A DNA stretch of 64,000 bases from JANWYT01 sp034437555 (GTDB taxonomy: Bacteria; Chloroflexota; Anaerolineae; Aggregatilineales; Phototrophicaceae): positions 13,380 through 77,379 of the forward strand of contig DAOTTQ010000067.1 of the NCBI GenBank assembly GCA_034437555.1, read 5' to 3'. Position numbers and translations under genes: made by a program. This document shows, one piece after another, positions 54,415 through 62,054 of this stretch. Every line of letters starts with the position of its first letter. The stretch's first letter is position 1. Below the pieces are notes generated by a model. The model searched no databases. It saw only the letters and a list, made by a program, of their open reading frames with translations, and had not been told where the DNA came from.

Positions 54415-55215
54415 TTAGCTTGTGGATGAAAACAAGTCTCTGCGATTAAACGCCGAGCTAAGAAAGCGCCAAATGACTTTAGGGGTAGTAAGCCAAGCGA
54501 TCTCGGGGTTGGGGCGCGTATTTGCCAGTGCGTTCTCTACTAAAAAGGGTGTGACGGTTTCTACGGTATCCGCTAAAATGCTTAACATGCGTTTTGTGCC
54601 AGCCTGTTCTGCTACAGGGCGCGATTCAATACCTTGTATGAGCAAGTCTGTAACGACAATGCCGGGACTCATTGTGCCGACAATGACCGGTTTGCCCTTT
54701 ACTTCGCGTTGCAACGAGCGCGTAAAATAGCGCAAAGCCACTTTGGTTGTGCCATAGCTTGTCATGCCTGCACGCATTGCCCCATTACTACCAAAGCCTT
54801 CCATGTTGTAAAGCGTGCCACTGCCCTGCTCCAACATACCCTTTAGCACTACTTGCGAGGCATACAATACGCCATGCAGGTTAATCGCGAGAATGTTGTC
54901 TAATTCGGCTAATGGAACTTCCCAAAAGGGGCGCGCGGGAAGGTCGATGCCAGCGTTGTTAATCCACATATCCACTGTACCAAAGCGGTCTTTTGCTTGT
55001 TTCCAAAGTGTTTCACAGTCTATGTAGTGGCTAACATCACCCTCCACCCCAAGTATATTTTCTTTCGAGAAACTTTGCGCTAGGCTTTCAACGGCTTTTT
55101 GTGTGCTGTCGGGGGTGCGCCCACTAATGACCACACGGTGCCCCCTCATGAGAAATTCTTTTGCCATGCCATAGCCAATGCCCCGCGTGCTACCTGTGAT
55201 AACAATTGTTTTCAT
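54415..55215 (-). CDS. short-chain dehydrogenase/reductase (SDR)
   Basis: A 266-residue classical SDR. The cofactor motif TGSTRGIG sits at residues 7-14, NNAG near 90, the catalytic pair YGTTK near 160, and PGIVVTDLL after it. The HRVVISGRT strand end favours NADP(H). The substrate is not predictable. The ATG at 55215 is chosen because the Rossmann strand begins right after it. Both this gene and the upstream SDR-fold gene end in copies of the same 3' module. Confidence 0.88.
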   Translation of the reverse strand: MKTIVITGSTRGIGYGMAKEFLMRGHRVVISGRTPDSTQKAVESLAQSFSKENILGVEGDVSHYIDCETLWKQAKDRFGTVDMWINNAGIDLPARPFWEVPLAELDNILAINLHGVLYASQVVLKGMLEQGSGTLYNMEGFGSNGAMRAGMTSYGTTKVALRYFTRSLQREVKGKPVIVGTMSPGIVVTDLLIQGIESRPVAEQAGTKRMLSILADTVETVTPFLVENALANTRPNPEIAWLTTPKVIWRFLSSAFNRRDLFSSTS

Positions 55216-55373
55216 GTGTAATGACTCTCTTTTTATCCTGATGGCTTTAAGCCTCTTAATACCGTCCCTCATTATGGGGCAAAACGATGTGTGGTGCGAG
55301 TGCCTAGCGCGTCATTTACGCGAAAGCTTGCTAAACGCCTTATTACACCCATCGTTGGGGATGTAAATAAGAA

Positions 55374-55447
55374 CCCACCCAAACGCAGCACTTTTGCTAT
55401 GTTTGGATGGGCTTTGTATGTTACAGGGCTAAAAATGGGGTATTACG
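55374..55447. repeat. 3' module copy 2 (coding tail plus terminator)
   Basis: Contains the last codons and stop of the 55443-56072 gene and a hairpin, CCCACCCAAAC (55374-55384) with GTTTGGATGGG (55401-55411), followed on the minus strand by a T-rich stretch (TTCTTATTT), so it is that gene's terminator. Homologous to copy 1. The remaining part of the 227-bp gap (55216-55373) holds nothing I recognise. Confidence 0.7.
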
Positions 55448-56072
55448 ACCAGACGGCAGGGGCTTTCTTGACGTACGTGCTATCCGTCAGTTGCTTTAAC
55501 ATCAGTTCGGCTAGGTCTGCACGAGAGATGCTTGTGCCAGATTCTGCACCCACATACCCCATTTTTGCTTTGCCTGTGTGTTCCCCTTCGGTTAAGCGAG
55601 GTCCTCTAATCACTGTCCAATCGGTTTTACTTTGGCGCACCAAATTGATATACGCTGCACTATCCTCTAATACCTTGCCCGACACCATTTTCAGCAAAAA
55701 GCCAAACACATGGTCAATCACTTTGGGCTTGTCTTGGGGGTCACGCACGCCTGCGCCTGTTAGCGTAATCAGACGTTTAACCTTGTGCTTTTCCATTGAT
55801 TTAAGCACATTCGTAATGACGGTTACTTGTAAGTTTTCGGGCGAACCTTTAACATGCCCTAGCGCGTTGACAACGGCATCTACACCCTGAATCGCTTTAT
55901 CTGTGTCGTCGGCGTTCATGGCATCGCCCTGAATGACGGTTAAATTGGCGTGTTGAATGGGAAGTTTAGAGGGGGTTCGTACTAATGCTACTACATGATG
56001 CCCACCCTCAAGGGCTTGTTGGACTAAGGGAATTCCTGTTTTACCGCTTGCGCCTAAAATGGCTAATTTCAT
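55443..56072 (-). CDS. NAD(P)H-binding atypical SDR (NmrA/BVR-B-like)
   Basis: A 209-residue Rossmann protein with ILGASGKTGIPLVQQALEGGH at its start (GASGKTG is the dinucleotide motif) and GVDAVVNALGHV after strand 4. Such proteins bind NAD(P)H as quinone or flavin reductases or as redox sensors. AGGAGAAGT precedes the ATG. It is divergent from an HxlR regulator with a shared 112-bp promoter region, a common arrangement in which HxlR controls the reductase. Confidence 0.85.
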   Translation of the reverse strand: MKLAILGASGKTGIPLVQQALEGGHHVVALVRTPSKLPIQHANLTVIQGDAMNADDTDKAIQGVDAVVNALGHVKGSPENLQVTVITNVLKSMEKHKVKRLITLTGAGVRDPQDKPKVIDHVFGFLLKMVSGKVLEDSAAYINLVRQSKTDWTVIRGPRLTEGEHTGKAKMGYVGAESGTSISRADLAELMLKQLTDSTYVKKAPAVWS

Positions 56073-56110
56073 CAGTTACTTCTCCTGTAAAGTGTCTTTG
56101 AACAAGATGT

Positions 56111-56158
56111 ATTATGGTACAATGGTTACGAATTATGCAATACGCACTATTTTGTAAC
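56111..56158 (-). promoter_or_regulatory. promoter and dyad between the NAD(P)H-binding gene and hxlR
   Basis: Minus strand: TTGCAT (56135-56140), 18 bp, CATAAT (56111-56116). A dyad GTTAC (56125-56129) / GTAAC (56154-56158) spans the -35 and could be the HxlR operator. A plus-strand TACAAT in the same stretch may serve hxlR. Confidence 0.45.
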
Positions 56159-56184
56159 ATAGGCACAAAAAAGGAACTATTGAG

Positions 56185-56556
56185 ATGATGCCCCTCTTAG
56201 AACAATCACAATCTGGGGTTTGCCCCGTAGAAAAAACACTGGATGTCATTGGCGGAAAGTGGAAGCCGTTGATTATTCATCACCTATTGCAAAACCCAAA
56301 ACGCTTTAGTGAGCTACAACGCGCTATGCCGATTGTCACGCGCCGTATGCTCACCGAACACCTTCGTGAGCTAGAAGCCGATGGTATTGTGGATAGAGAA
56401 GTATTTAAGCAAGTGCCGCCTAAAGTAGTGTATTCACTTACAGAGCTAGGACTCACCCTAAAGCCTCTCTTGGATACGATTATGCAATGGGGCATTGCTT
56501 ACGCCCACGAAACAGGTCGCCCATTGGCTGCCCCACCCCACCAAATGACAGAATAG
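56185..56556 (+). CDS. HxlR family transcriptional regulator
   Basis: A 123-residue winged-helix regulator. CPVEKTLDVIGGKWKPLII is the HxlR signature, including C13, the cysteine that senses electrophiles or oxidants in YodB/HypR-type members. The recognition helix region RRMLTEHLRELEADGIV and the wing VVYSLTELG follow. RBS AAGGAA. Divergent from the NAD(P)H-binding gene, its likely target, and 4 bp ahead of the recombinase gene. Confidence 0.92.
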   Translation: MMPLLEQSQSGVCPVEKTLDVIGGKWKPLIIHHLLQNPKRFSELQRAMPIVTRRMLTEHLRELEADGIVDREVFKQVPPKVVYSLTELGLTLKPLLDTIMQWGIAYAHETGRPLAAPPHQMTE

Positions 56557-56560
56557 CCTT

Positions 56561-57565
56561 ATGTCTGATGCACTGGTACCCCAACCACCCCGCCCTACCC
56601 TTGCCACGTTTAATGGCATCCCATTAGACCAAAATGCGGCATCGGTGTATATTAATTCGCTTACCTCACAGCTTTCACAATACACCATGCGGAACGCATT
56701 AAGAACCATTGTGGGCTTGCTGATGGATGAAGAGGTGGCGCAAGTAGATGACCTGCGGATGCTACAGTTTCCTTGGGGCAATTTGCGTTATCAGCATACG
56801 GCAGCCATCCGCGCACGCTTGGCGCAAAAATACGCCCCTGCCAATGCTAACCGTATCTTGTCGGCGTTGCGGGGCGTGCTTAAAGAGGCGTGGCGTTTGG
56901 GGCAAATGACCGCCGAAGAATACCAGCGTGCCGTAGATGTTAAGAATATTCGCGCCTCTAGTTTGCCTGCAGGACGCGATTTAGATACGAACGAAATTCG
57001 CCAATTGGTAGAATTATGTCGTAGCGAAGGCACGCCTTCGGGTGTGCGAGATGCTGCCATTATCGCACTCTTGTATACGTGCGGTTTACGCCGTTCGGAA
57101 TTGGTAGAGCTACGTTGTGAGGACTTTAACCCCCAAACGGGACAGCTTAAAGTACGCAAAGGCAAGGGGCGCAAGCAACGCACCGTCTATGTGACTGGCG
57201 GAGCGCACAGAACCCTCATGCGTTGGTTATCGTTACTTGGCGAAGAAACGGGTCCTATGTTTGAGCCAATTCTTAAAAATGGGCATATTCAAAATGGCGG
57301 TATGGTGTCGCAAAGTGTATATGACATGCTGAAACGGCGGGCAAAACAGGCTGGCATCGCCGATTTTTCGCCCCATGATTTTAGGCGAACCTTTGTTGGC
57401 GATATGCTAGATAACGGCGTGGATATTGCTACCGTCGCAAATATCGCTGGGCATAGCTCGGTGGATACCACACGCCGTTATGACCGCCGTCCAGAAACCA
57501 CCAAGCGCGATGCCTCTGAAAAACTATCCTTCCCTGATGGGGAAAACTTAGAGGACGGCGAGTAG
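56561..57565 (+). CDS. tyrosine recombinase/integrase (XerC/D-like)
   Basis: A 334-residue site-specific recombinase with a SAM-like N-terminal core-binding domain (about 25-120) and a C-terminal catalytic domain. All active-site residues can be seen: Arg in TCGLRRSEL (near 177), Lys in RKGKGRK, His-x-x-Arg in HDFRRTF (near 271), His in GHSSVDTT and Tyr in RRYDRRP (near 307). No phage, plasmid or cassette genes flank it and no attachment repeat was found. It follows hxlR by 4 bp, an odd partnership. The 3' end overlaps btuD by 18 bp. Confidence 0.9.
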   Translation: MSDALVPQPPRPTLATFNGIPLDQNAASVYINSLTSQLSQYTMRNALRTIVGLLMDEEVAQVDDLRMLQFPWGNLRYQHTAAIRARLAQKYAPANANRILSALRGVLKEAWRLGQMTAEEYQRAVDVKNIRASSLPAGRDLDTNEIRQLVELCRSEGTPSGVRDAAIIALLYTCGLRRSELVELRCEDFNPQTGQLKVRKGKGRKQRTVYVTGGAHRTLMRWLSLLGEETGPMFEPILKNGHIQNGGMVSQSVYDMLKRRAKQAGIADFSPHDFRRTFVGDMLDNGVDIATVANIAGHSSVDTTRRYDRRPETTKRDASEKLSFPDGENLEDGE

Positions 57566-58534
57566 GCTTTCGATACTGTTGTGGTGCGTGGGTGATGTGT
57601 TGGGGTGTTCCAGTGTCCAATGGCTATCATCAACGCGCACCACACGCGGCGCACCTTCTGTTAAGCGATAACCTTGCCGTTCTAGGGCGCGTTTTGTCCA
57701 TTCGGCACGCACGCCTTCCCCTATGACCCACGCCTCCCCAATGATGGCACGTTGTACGGTAAAAGTGCCTGTTTGCTGGTCAAATGTGATGCCATCCCCT
57801 TCAAAAGCACGCTCTATTGCACCACTAAGCACCTTATCTTCGGGCGTGCCACTCGCCATTGTGCCATCAGGCAAAAGCACCCATAGCGTATCGGTAAGGC
57901 GTAACACAAGGTCAAGGTCGTGGGTGGAGACCAAGATAGCAAGGTCTTGGTGTGCTAAACGCATCAACAAGTGTAAAATTTCGGCGCGTCGGGTGGGGTC
58001 TAAATAGGCGGTGGGTTCATCTAGAAGCGTTAGCGCGCATTCTTGGGCAAGCGCACGCGCAATCATCACCCGTTGGCGTTCGCCATCGCTCATTTCGTTT
58101 AATCGCTTGGGTGCCAGGGTTTGCGCTCTTACGGCTTCTAATGCCCATGCCACACGCTTGTTATCCGCAGAATTCAGTTGCCCTGTCCAATCACTATGAG
58201 GGTGTCGTCCTAGCTCAACCAACATTTGCCCGGTGATGTGTGGCGTTTCAATGCGTTCTGTGGTGACGATGCTTAGTAATTTTGCCCGCTCTTTGGGCGG
58301 TATTTGGTGAATATCTTGCCCAAACAAAAGCACTTGCCCCTCAAGAGGTTTTTGTTCGCCAGAAAGCGTCCTCATGAGGGTGCTTTTGCCCACCCCATTT
58401 TGCCCAATAAGGCACGTCAGTTGCCCTGTGTATAAGCGTAAGTTTAACCCTTCGGCAATGACGCGATGCTTGCCACGCCCTAGCGCATACCCTATTGTGA
58501 GGTTGCGCGTTTCTAATGGATACACTTCACTCAT
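57548..58534 (-). CDS. btuD: cobalamin-type ABC transporter ATP-binding protein BtuD-like
   Basis: A 328-residue ATPase of the FecE/BtuD family: Walker A GQNGVGKST, signature MSDGERQR, Walker B LTLLDEPTAYLD and H-loop STHDLDL. A C-terminal extension of about 80 residues beyond the ATPase core is of unknown function. It is encoded 1 bp after the btuC stop, and that operon begins with a cobalamin riboswitch, which supports B12 rather than iron-siderophore as substrate. Confidence 0.85.
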   Translation of the reverse strand: MSEVYPLETRNLTIGYALGRGKHRVIAEGLNLRLYTGQLTCLIGQNGVGKSTLMRTLSGEQKPLEGQVLLFGQDIHQIPPKERAKLLSIVTTERIETPHITGQMLVELGRHPHSDWTGQLNSADNKRVAWALEAVRAQTLAPKRLNEMSDGERQRVMIARALAQECALTLLDEPTAYLDPTRRAEILHLLMRLAHQDLAILVSTHDLDLVLRLTDTLWVLLPDGTMASGTPEDKVLSGAIERAFEGDGITFDQQTGTFTVQRAIIGEAWVIGEGVRAEWTKRALERQGYRLTEGAPRVVRVDDSHWTLEHPNTSPTHHNSIESLLAVL

Positions 58535-58535
58535 G

Positions 58536-59606
58536 TTAGACGTCGCGCCGTTGCCGTAGAATAACGCTCATCACAATGGGCGCACCCATCAACGCCGTGA
58601 CTGCATTAAGGGGTAACACAATTTGGCTACCCGGTAACTCCGCAATAAACGAAGCCAGCAATGCCACAATTGCGCCAATGAGCAAGGTTGCAGGTGTTAG
58701 CCAGCGATGGTCTGCGGTTTGGAGTAAATTTCTGGCAATATGCGGTACAGCCACACCAATAAAGCCGATGGGCCCGCAAAATGCCGTTGTTACCCCCGTT
58801 AAAATAGCCGTTATTACTATCACTTTTAAGCGAGCCTGTTTAACATTGAGTCCCATGCTTTGCGCGTATTGTTCGCCTAGCAAGAGTGCGTTAAGCGTTT
58901 TTGACAACACCAGCGCACCCCCCAAGCCGATGAGAATCAAGGGCATAAACAATACCATCTGTGACCACGTGACCCCACTGAAAGAGCCAAATGTCCAGTT
59001 AATATACGCCTGAATCCGTTCAATCATGCTAAAGTGCATCAGCAGGCTAACAAATGCGCCTGTAAGATAGCCAAACATTAGCCCTAAGATGAGCAACGTC
59101 ATATTGTTTCGCACGCTACGCGCCACCAAAAGCACAACCATCATGGCGATGCCTGCGCCCATTGCAGCCGCTGTTACCAAGAGCAAATCACCGCTTAAGC
59201 CCAAGCCCGCCAGCATGACACCTCCCACAGTACCCGCCGTTAGTACGACCAACGCCACGCCCAAACTTGCGCCACTGCTAATGCCTAAAATAAAGGGGTC
59301 TGCCAGCGGATTGCGAAAGAAGGTTTGCATCATTAAGCCACTGATGCCGAGTGCGCTTCCTGCTAAAAGTGCCGTAATGGCTTTGGGAAGGCGAAATTTG
59401 AGAACGATATTGTCCCATGCCACCCGTGATGAACCTTCACCTGTCAAAATGCGCCACACTTCATCTAATGGGATACGAACCGAGCCAAGCGTAAGGCTAA
59501 GCACAAGAAGCAGGATACATACGCCAAAAAGCAGGGTAATGATGACAAACGGGGATAAAAAAACCGCCTGACGACGGGAAGTTGCAATACGAAAAGTTGC
59601 ATCCAC
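58536..59606 (-). CDS. btuC: cobalamin-type ABC transporter permease BtuC-like (FecCD family)
   Basis: A 356-residue FecCD permease with about ten helices. LTLGSVRIPLDEVWRILTG and GISSGASLG are family hallmarks, and GPIGFIGVAVPHIAR is the loop that meets the ATPase. The start is taken as GTG at 59606 with AGAGG 9 nt upstream; a longer reading frame to an ATG at 59753 would run through the riboswitch and is rejected. No binding protein (BtuF) is encoded next to it. Confidence 0.87.
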   Translation of the reverse strand: MDATFRIATSRRQAVFLSPFVIITLLFGVCILLLVLSLTLGSVRIPLDEVWRILTGEGSSRVAWDNIVLKFRLPKAITALLAGSALGISGLMMQTFFRNPLADPFILGISSGASLGVALVVLTAGTVGGVMLAGLGLSGDLLLVTAAAMGAGIAMMVVLLVARSVRNNMTLLILGLMFGYLTGAFVSLLMHFSMIERIQAYINWTFGSFSGVTWSQMVLFMPLILIGLGGALVLSKTLNALLLGEQYAQSMGLNVKQARLKVIVITAILTGVTTAFCGPIGFIGVAVPHIARNLLQTADHRWLTPATLLIGAIVALLASFIAELPGSQIVLPLNAVTALMGAPIVMSVILRQRRDV

Positions 59607-59633
59607 GCTCGTTTTCCTCTCTCCACGAAGGAA
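59606..59633 (-). promoter_or_regulatory. possible riboswitch expression platform at the btuC start
   Basis: The btuC Shine-Dalgarno (AGAGG, 59616-59620) can be masked by TTCCT (59629-59633) pairing with AGGAA (59614-59618) over a 10-nt loop. This suggests translational control by the aptamer upstream. Confidence 0.4.
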
Positions 59634-59649
59634 GAACCGAATGAATGTT

Positions 59650-59765
59650 ATGGCGGGTATTCGGACTTCGCCAATAGGCGTTACCGTTGCGGGACAGTGA
59701 CGGACTTTCACCGTGCTTCCCCCATTATGTGCCTTGCTTCCGAGCGTTGGCACACCATCACATTA
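59650..59765 (-). ncRNA. cobalamin (B12) riboswitch
   Basis: Read on the minus strand, this region has the cobalamin aptamer landmarks in order: GATGGTGTGCCAACG, GGGGGAAGCACGGTGAAAG, CCGTCACTGTCCCGCAACGG, and the B12 box-like AAGTCCGAATACCCGCC (59652-59668). It lies about 45 nt before the btuC start. In the 342-bp gap 59607-59948 it is the main element, the other being a hairpin at 59828. Confidence 0.95.
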
Positions 59766-59827
59766 AACGTATTCTATTGTTGATTGCTATAGCCATCAGT
59801 ATATAGTGAAACCGCATTTGCGCAAGG

Positions 59828-59870
59828 CGTTATGTGTCATGTTGTGAGCAACAAAACATGACACATAACG
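59828..59870. repeat. 16-bp perfect inverted repeat
   Basis: CGTTATGTGTCATGTT (59828-59843) and AACATGACACATAACG (59855-59870) with an 11-nt loop. No T-run on either side. It lies between the metallopeptidase 3' end and the riboswitch, so it could be a terminator-like hairpin of the former or an operator at the btu promoter. Confidence 0.75.
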
Positions 59871-59948
59871 AACGCAGTTGTGCCGCTTAACCAACAATAG
59901 CCCCCCATTCCCTGACGAGTTTGAATGAATAAATGGAGGGTGGGTGTT

Positions 59949-61835
59949 TTATTCTGGCTCACCACCACGTATTGCTGCCGTTGCAAAGAGTGCTTCAAAA
60001 TCCTCATCAAAGGGTCTGAAATTACTTTCATAGATGAGCTGGCAATCATCACGCCCGTCTGCTATGCTTTGCAAACGGAAGCCGATACTGCCTTCCCCTA
60101 ATGCCAAGCTACGACGCGTAACAATTGTGATAAAAGGGCTACTGTTTGTTGCCTCATGCTCACCGCCTACATAAAGTTTCTCATCCATAAGCACTGTACC
60201 ATCTTCTTGAAAACGGAAAGGCATTAGCAAGTCGGGCGTCGTATAGGCAAAGCCGAGCATTCCCGGATTTTTCCCGAGGCAAGTGTTAATCATGCTGGTA
60301 TCTAAGAAACTGCGCGCATTTTCCGACCAAATTTCAATTTCATAATCAGTCCGAGCATACGTGACATACTCCGCATATTCTGTCCCAAAAAGGGTGGTGT
60401 AACGTACTTCAAAGCGCGTATCTTCATCAACAAATGTCAGTACCGTTGTCACGTCAATATCGGGGTCGGTAACCAAAAACGTTCCCGAATAACCCGATTC
60501 AGGACTGCCCGTATAAATGAAATCCCCACCGTTCCAAACACTAATGAGGCTGTCTTCATATTCTAAAAATGCCGTATCTATAGCTTCTTCTTCGCCTGCG
60601 TCAGAATCTATCATAGGGATTCCCGCCTCATCGGTATAAGTGGCGCGCCAAGCTGTCACGCGATAAGGGCTAATCGTTTCTGCTTCGCAAGTCTCACTAG
60701 GGTTAAAATTGAGTCGCGCTTCATTAGGCTCTGAACTAACTACCCCGCCATCTGTGCGACTCCATACTACAGTGAGGAAACCGCTTGCATCACACAGTTC
60801 GATAGATTCTGTTTCGTTCAATTCGATAAAATCTGAATTGGTGAAAATGCTGACCGTCAAGCCACTATCAGATAAGTTGCTTACATCGACTAAAAAGCCC
60901 TGCGTTTCGTCAAGTGCAATGAAAAAGTTTGCGATGCCGATACCAAAGGGTTCTGCCCACAACATTTGTTCAACTGGTAAGCCATCAATAGTCCCATTAT
61001 AGTAAGCTAGTTCCTCAAGGTTTCTGGTCAGGTAAGGGAGTTCATCAAGTGAAACCGCTTGAACATACCCATGAAACCAAGTATCCATGTCAGTTCTAAG
61101 CCGACGGCTTAAAAAGTCTAAATGCGTTGTGGGGTCTGACGGCATACCTCGTATCAAATTAATAGCGAGGTCATTGCCTAATGTTGATGACAAATACGCC
61201 CAAAAATAGAAGGCATCATACTCATGTTTATTGATAGACTGCAATTTGCGACTAGCGAACTGCGATTGCAGCGTACTTTCTCCTGCACCCAAAGGTTCTA
61301 CCAGCGAACTAAGCCATTCAGCAGTCCCTTCAACCCACCAAGCATGTGCTAATTCGTAAGCGTTTTCGTTTAGAAAGAAGTCCGTGTTGAAAAATTGATA
61401 ACAATGTGCAATTTCATGGGGTATCACGTAATCCAAGTTTTCGATTTCGATATCAGTAATCTTAACCCAGCAAATGGCGGTATCAGGGCTTACTCCTTCA
61501 ACCGCAAACAGCAAATCTGCATCACCCGCACTGCGCGGTTGTGCCTCACCATCAACGATTGTGCCTGTTGAACTTACTGCAAAACTTGGAGGTACTAAAT
61601 CAATAAAAATCGTTGGGGTTGTAAACATAAAAATCGGGTCATAGGTCTCAATTGAACGTCGCACTAAATCAACGACATTCTCCAGATACGGAGTTGTCCC
61701 CTCGTCTGTTCGGATGTAATGGTTTTGATCTAAGATTGGAACACTGACAATTTCGGAGCTGGCGCGAACGCTAGTAAAACTTATGGCAAGTGAAAAAAGC
61801 GATAAAGCAACTAGGATAATCTGTTTCTTGAACAT
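59949..61835 (-). CDS. secreted zinc metallopeptidase-like protein (peptidase MA-like)
   Basis: A 628-residue exported protein with a signal peptide ending SVRASS. The zinc motif HEIAH is at 140-144, and WWVEGTAEWLSS (167-178) supplies the third ligand (E169 or E173), as in MA-like gluzincins. The C-terminal 350 residues are beta-rich, with several strand-like segments (FLVTDPDIDVTTVLTF, TRFEVRYTTLFG) and no named domain. Strong RBS AAGGAGGA. The gene stands alone. The role could be cell-wall or protein turnover outside the cell; the substrate is unknown. Confidence 0.8.
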   Translation of the reverse strand: MFKKQIILVALSLFSLAISFTSVRASSEIVSVPILDQNHYIRTDEGTTPYLENVVDLVRRSIETYDPIFMFTTPTIFIDLVPPSFAVSSTGTIVDGEAQPRSAGDADLLFAVEGVSPDTAICWVKITDIEIENLDYVIPHEIAHCYQFFNTDFFLNENAYELAHAWWVEGTAEWLSSLVEPLGAGESTLQSQFASRKLQSINKHEYDAFYFWAYLSSTLGNDLAINLIRGMPSDPTTHLDFLSRRLRTDMDTWFHGYVQAVSLDELPYLTRNLEELAYYNGTIDGLPVEQMLWAEPFGIGIANFFIALDETQGFLVDVSNLSDSGLTVSIFTNSDFIELNETESIELCDASGFLTVVWSRTDGGVVSSEPNEARLNFNPSETCEAETISPYRVTAWRATYTDEAGIPMIDSDAGEEEAIDTAFLEYEDSLISVWNGGDFIYTGSPESGYSGTFLVTDPDIDVTTVLTFVDEDTRFEVRYTTLFGTEYAEYVTYARTDYEIEIWSENARSFLDTSMINTCLGKNPGMLGFAYTTPDLLMPFRFQEDGTVLMDEKLYVGGEHEATNSSPFITIVTRRSLALGEGSIGFRLQSIADGRDDCQLIYESNFRPFDEDFEALFATAAIRGGEPE

Positions 61836-61859
61836 GGCATATCCTCCTTGGGCAACCGT

Positions 61860-61865
61860 ATTATA
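61860..61865 (-). promoter_or_regulatory. -10 box of the metallopeptidase gene
   Basis: TATAAT on the minus strand, 24 bp before the ATG, with AAGGAGGA between. The -35 is not clear. The remaining 61866-62054 region holds an extended -10-like TGTTACAAT (about 62013-62021) for the plus-strand hydrolase. Confidence 0.5.
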
Positions 61866-62054
61866 GTATAGGATACCGAAGTCCCGTCATATCCCAAGTA
61901 ATGTTGGGGTGGGAACAAGTAAAGCATAGCTTACCCAATTCTCCAAAAAACCAGCTCGCTCTCATCACGTGTACCAATGTAGACCATTTTATATTTTTTG
62001 CGGGTATTTTGGTGTTACAATGCTCGATACTGAATATATTTTAGGAGATTTTTT

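Noticed and set aside
54194..54418. Plus-strand 74-codon frame and a similar frame at 55291-55890
   Set aside because: The resemblance between their translations is explained by the duplicated 3' module; neither has a ribosome binding site, and the second runs antisense through the NAD(P)H-binding gene.
56561..57565. Recombinase as sign of a prophage or integron
   Set aside because: No capsid, tail, repressor or cassette genes, no tRNA and no attachment repeat were found on either side.
59607..59753. ATG start of btuC at 59753
   Set aside because: The 49 extra codons coincide with the cobalamin aptamer, whose RNA landmarks explain this stretch better than a protein would.
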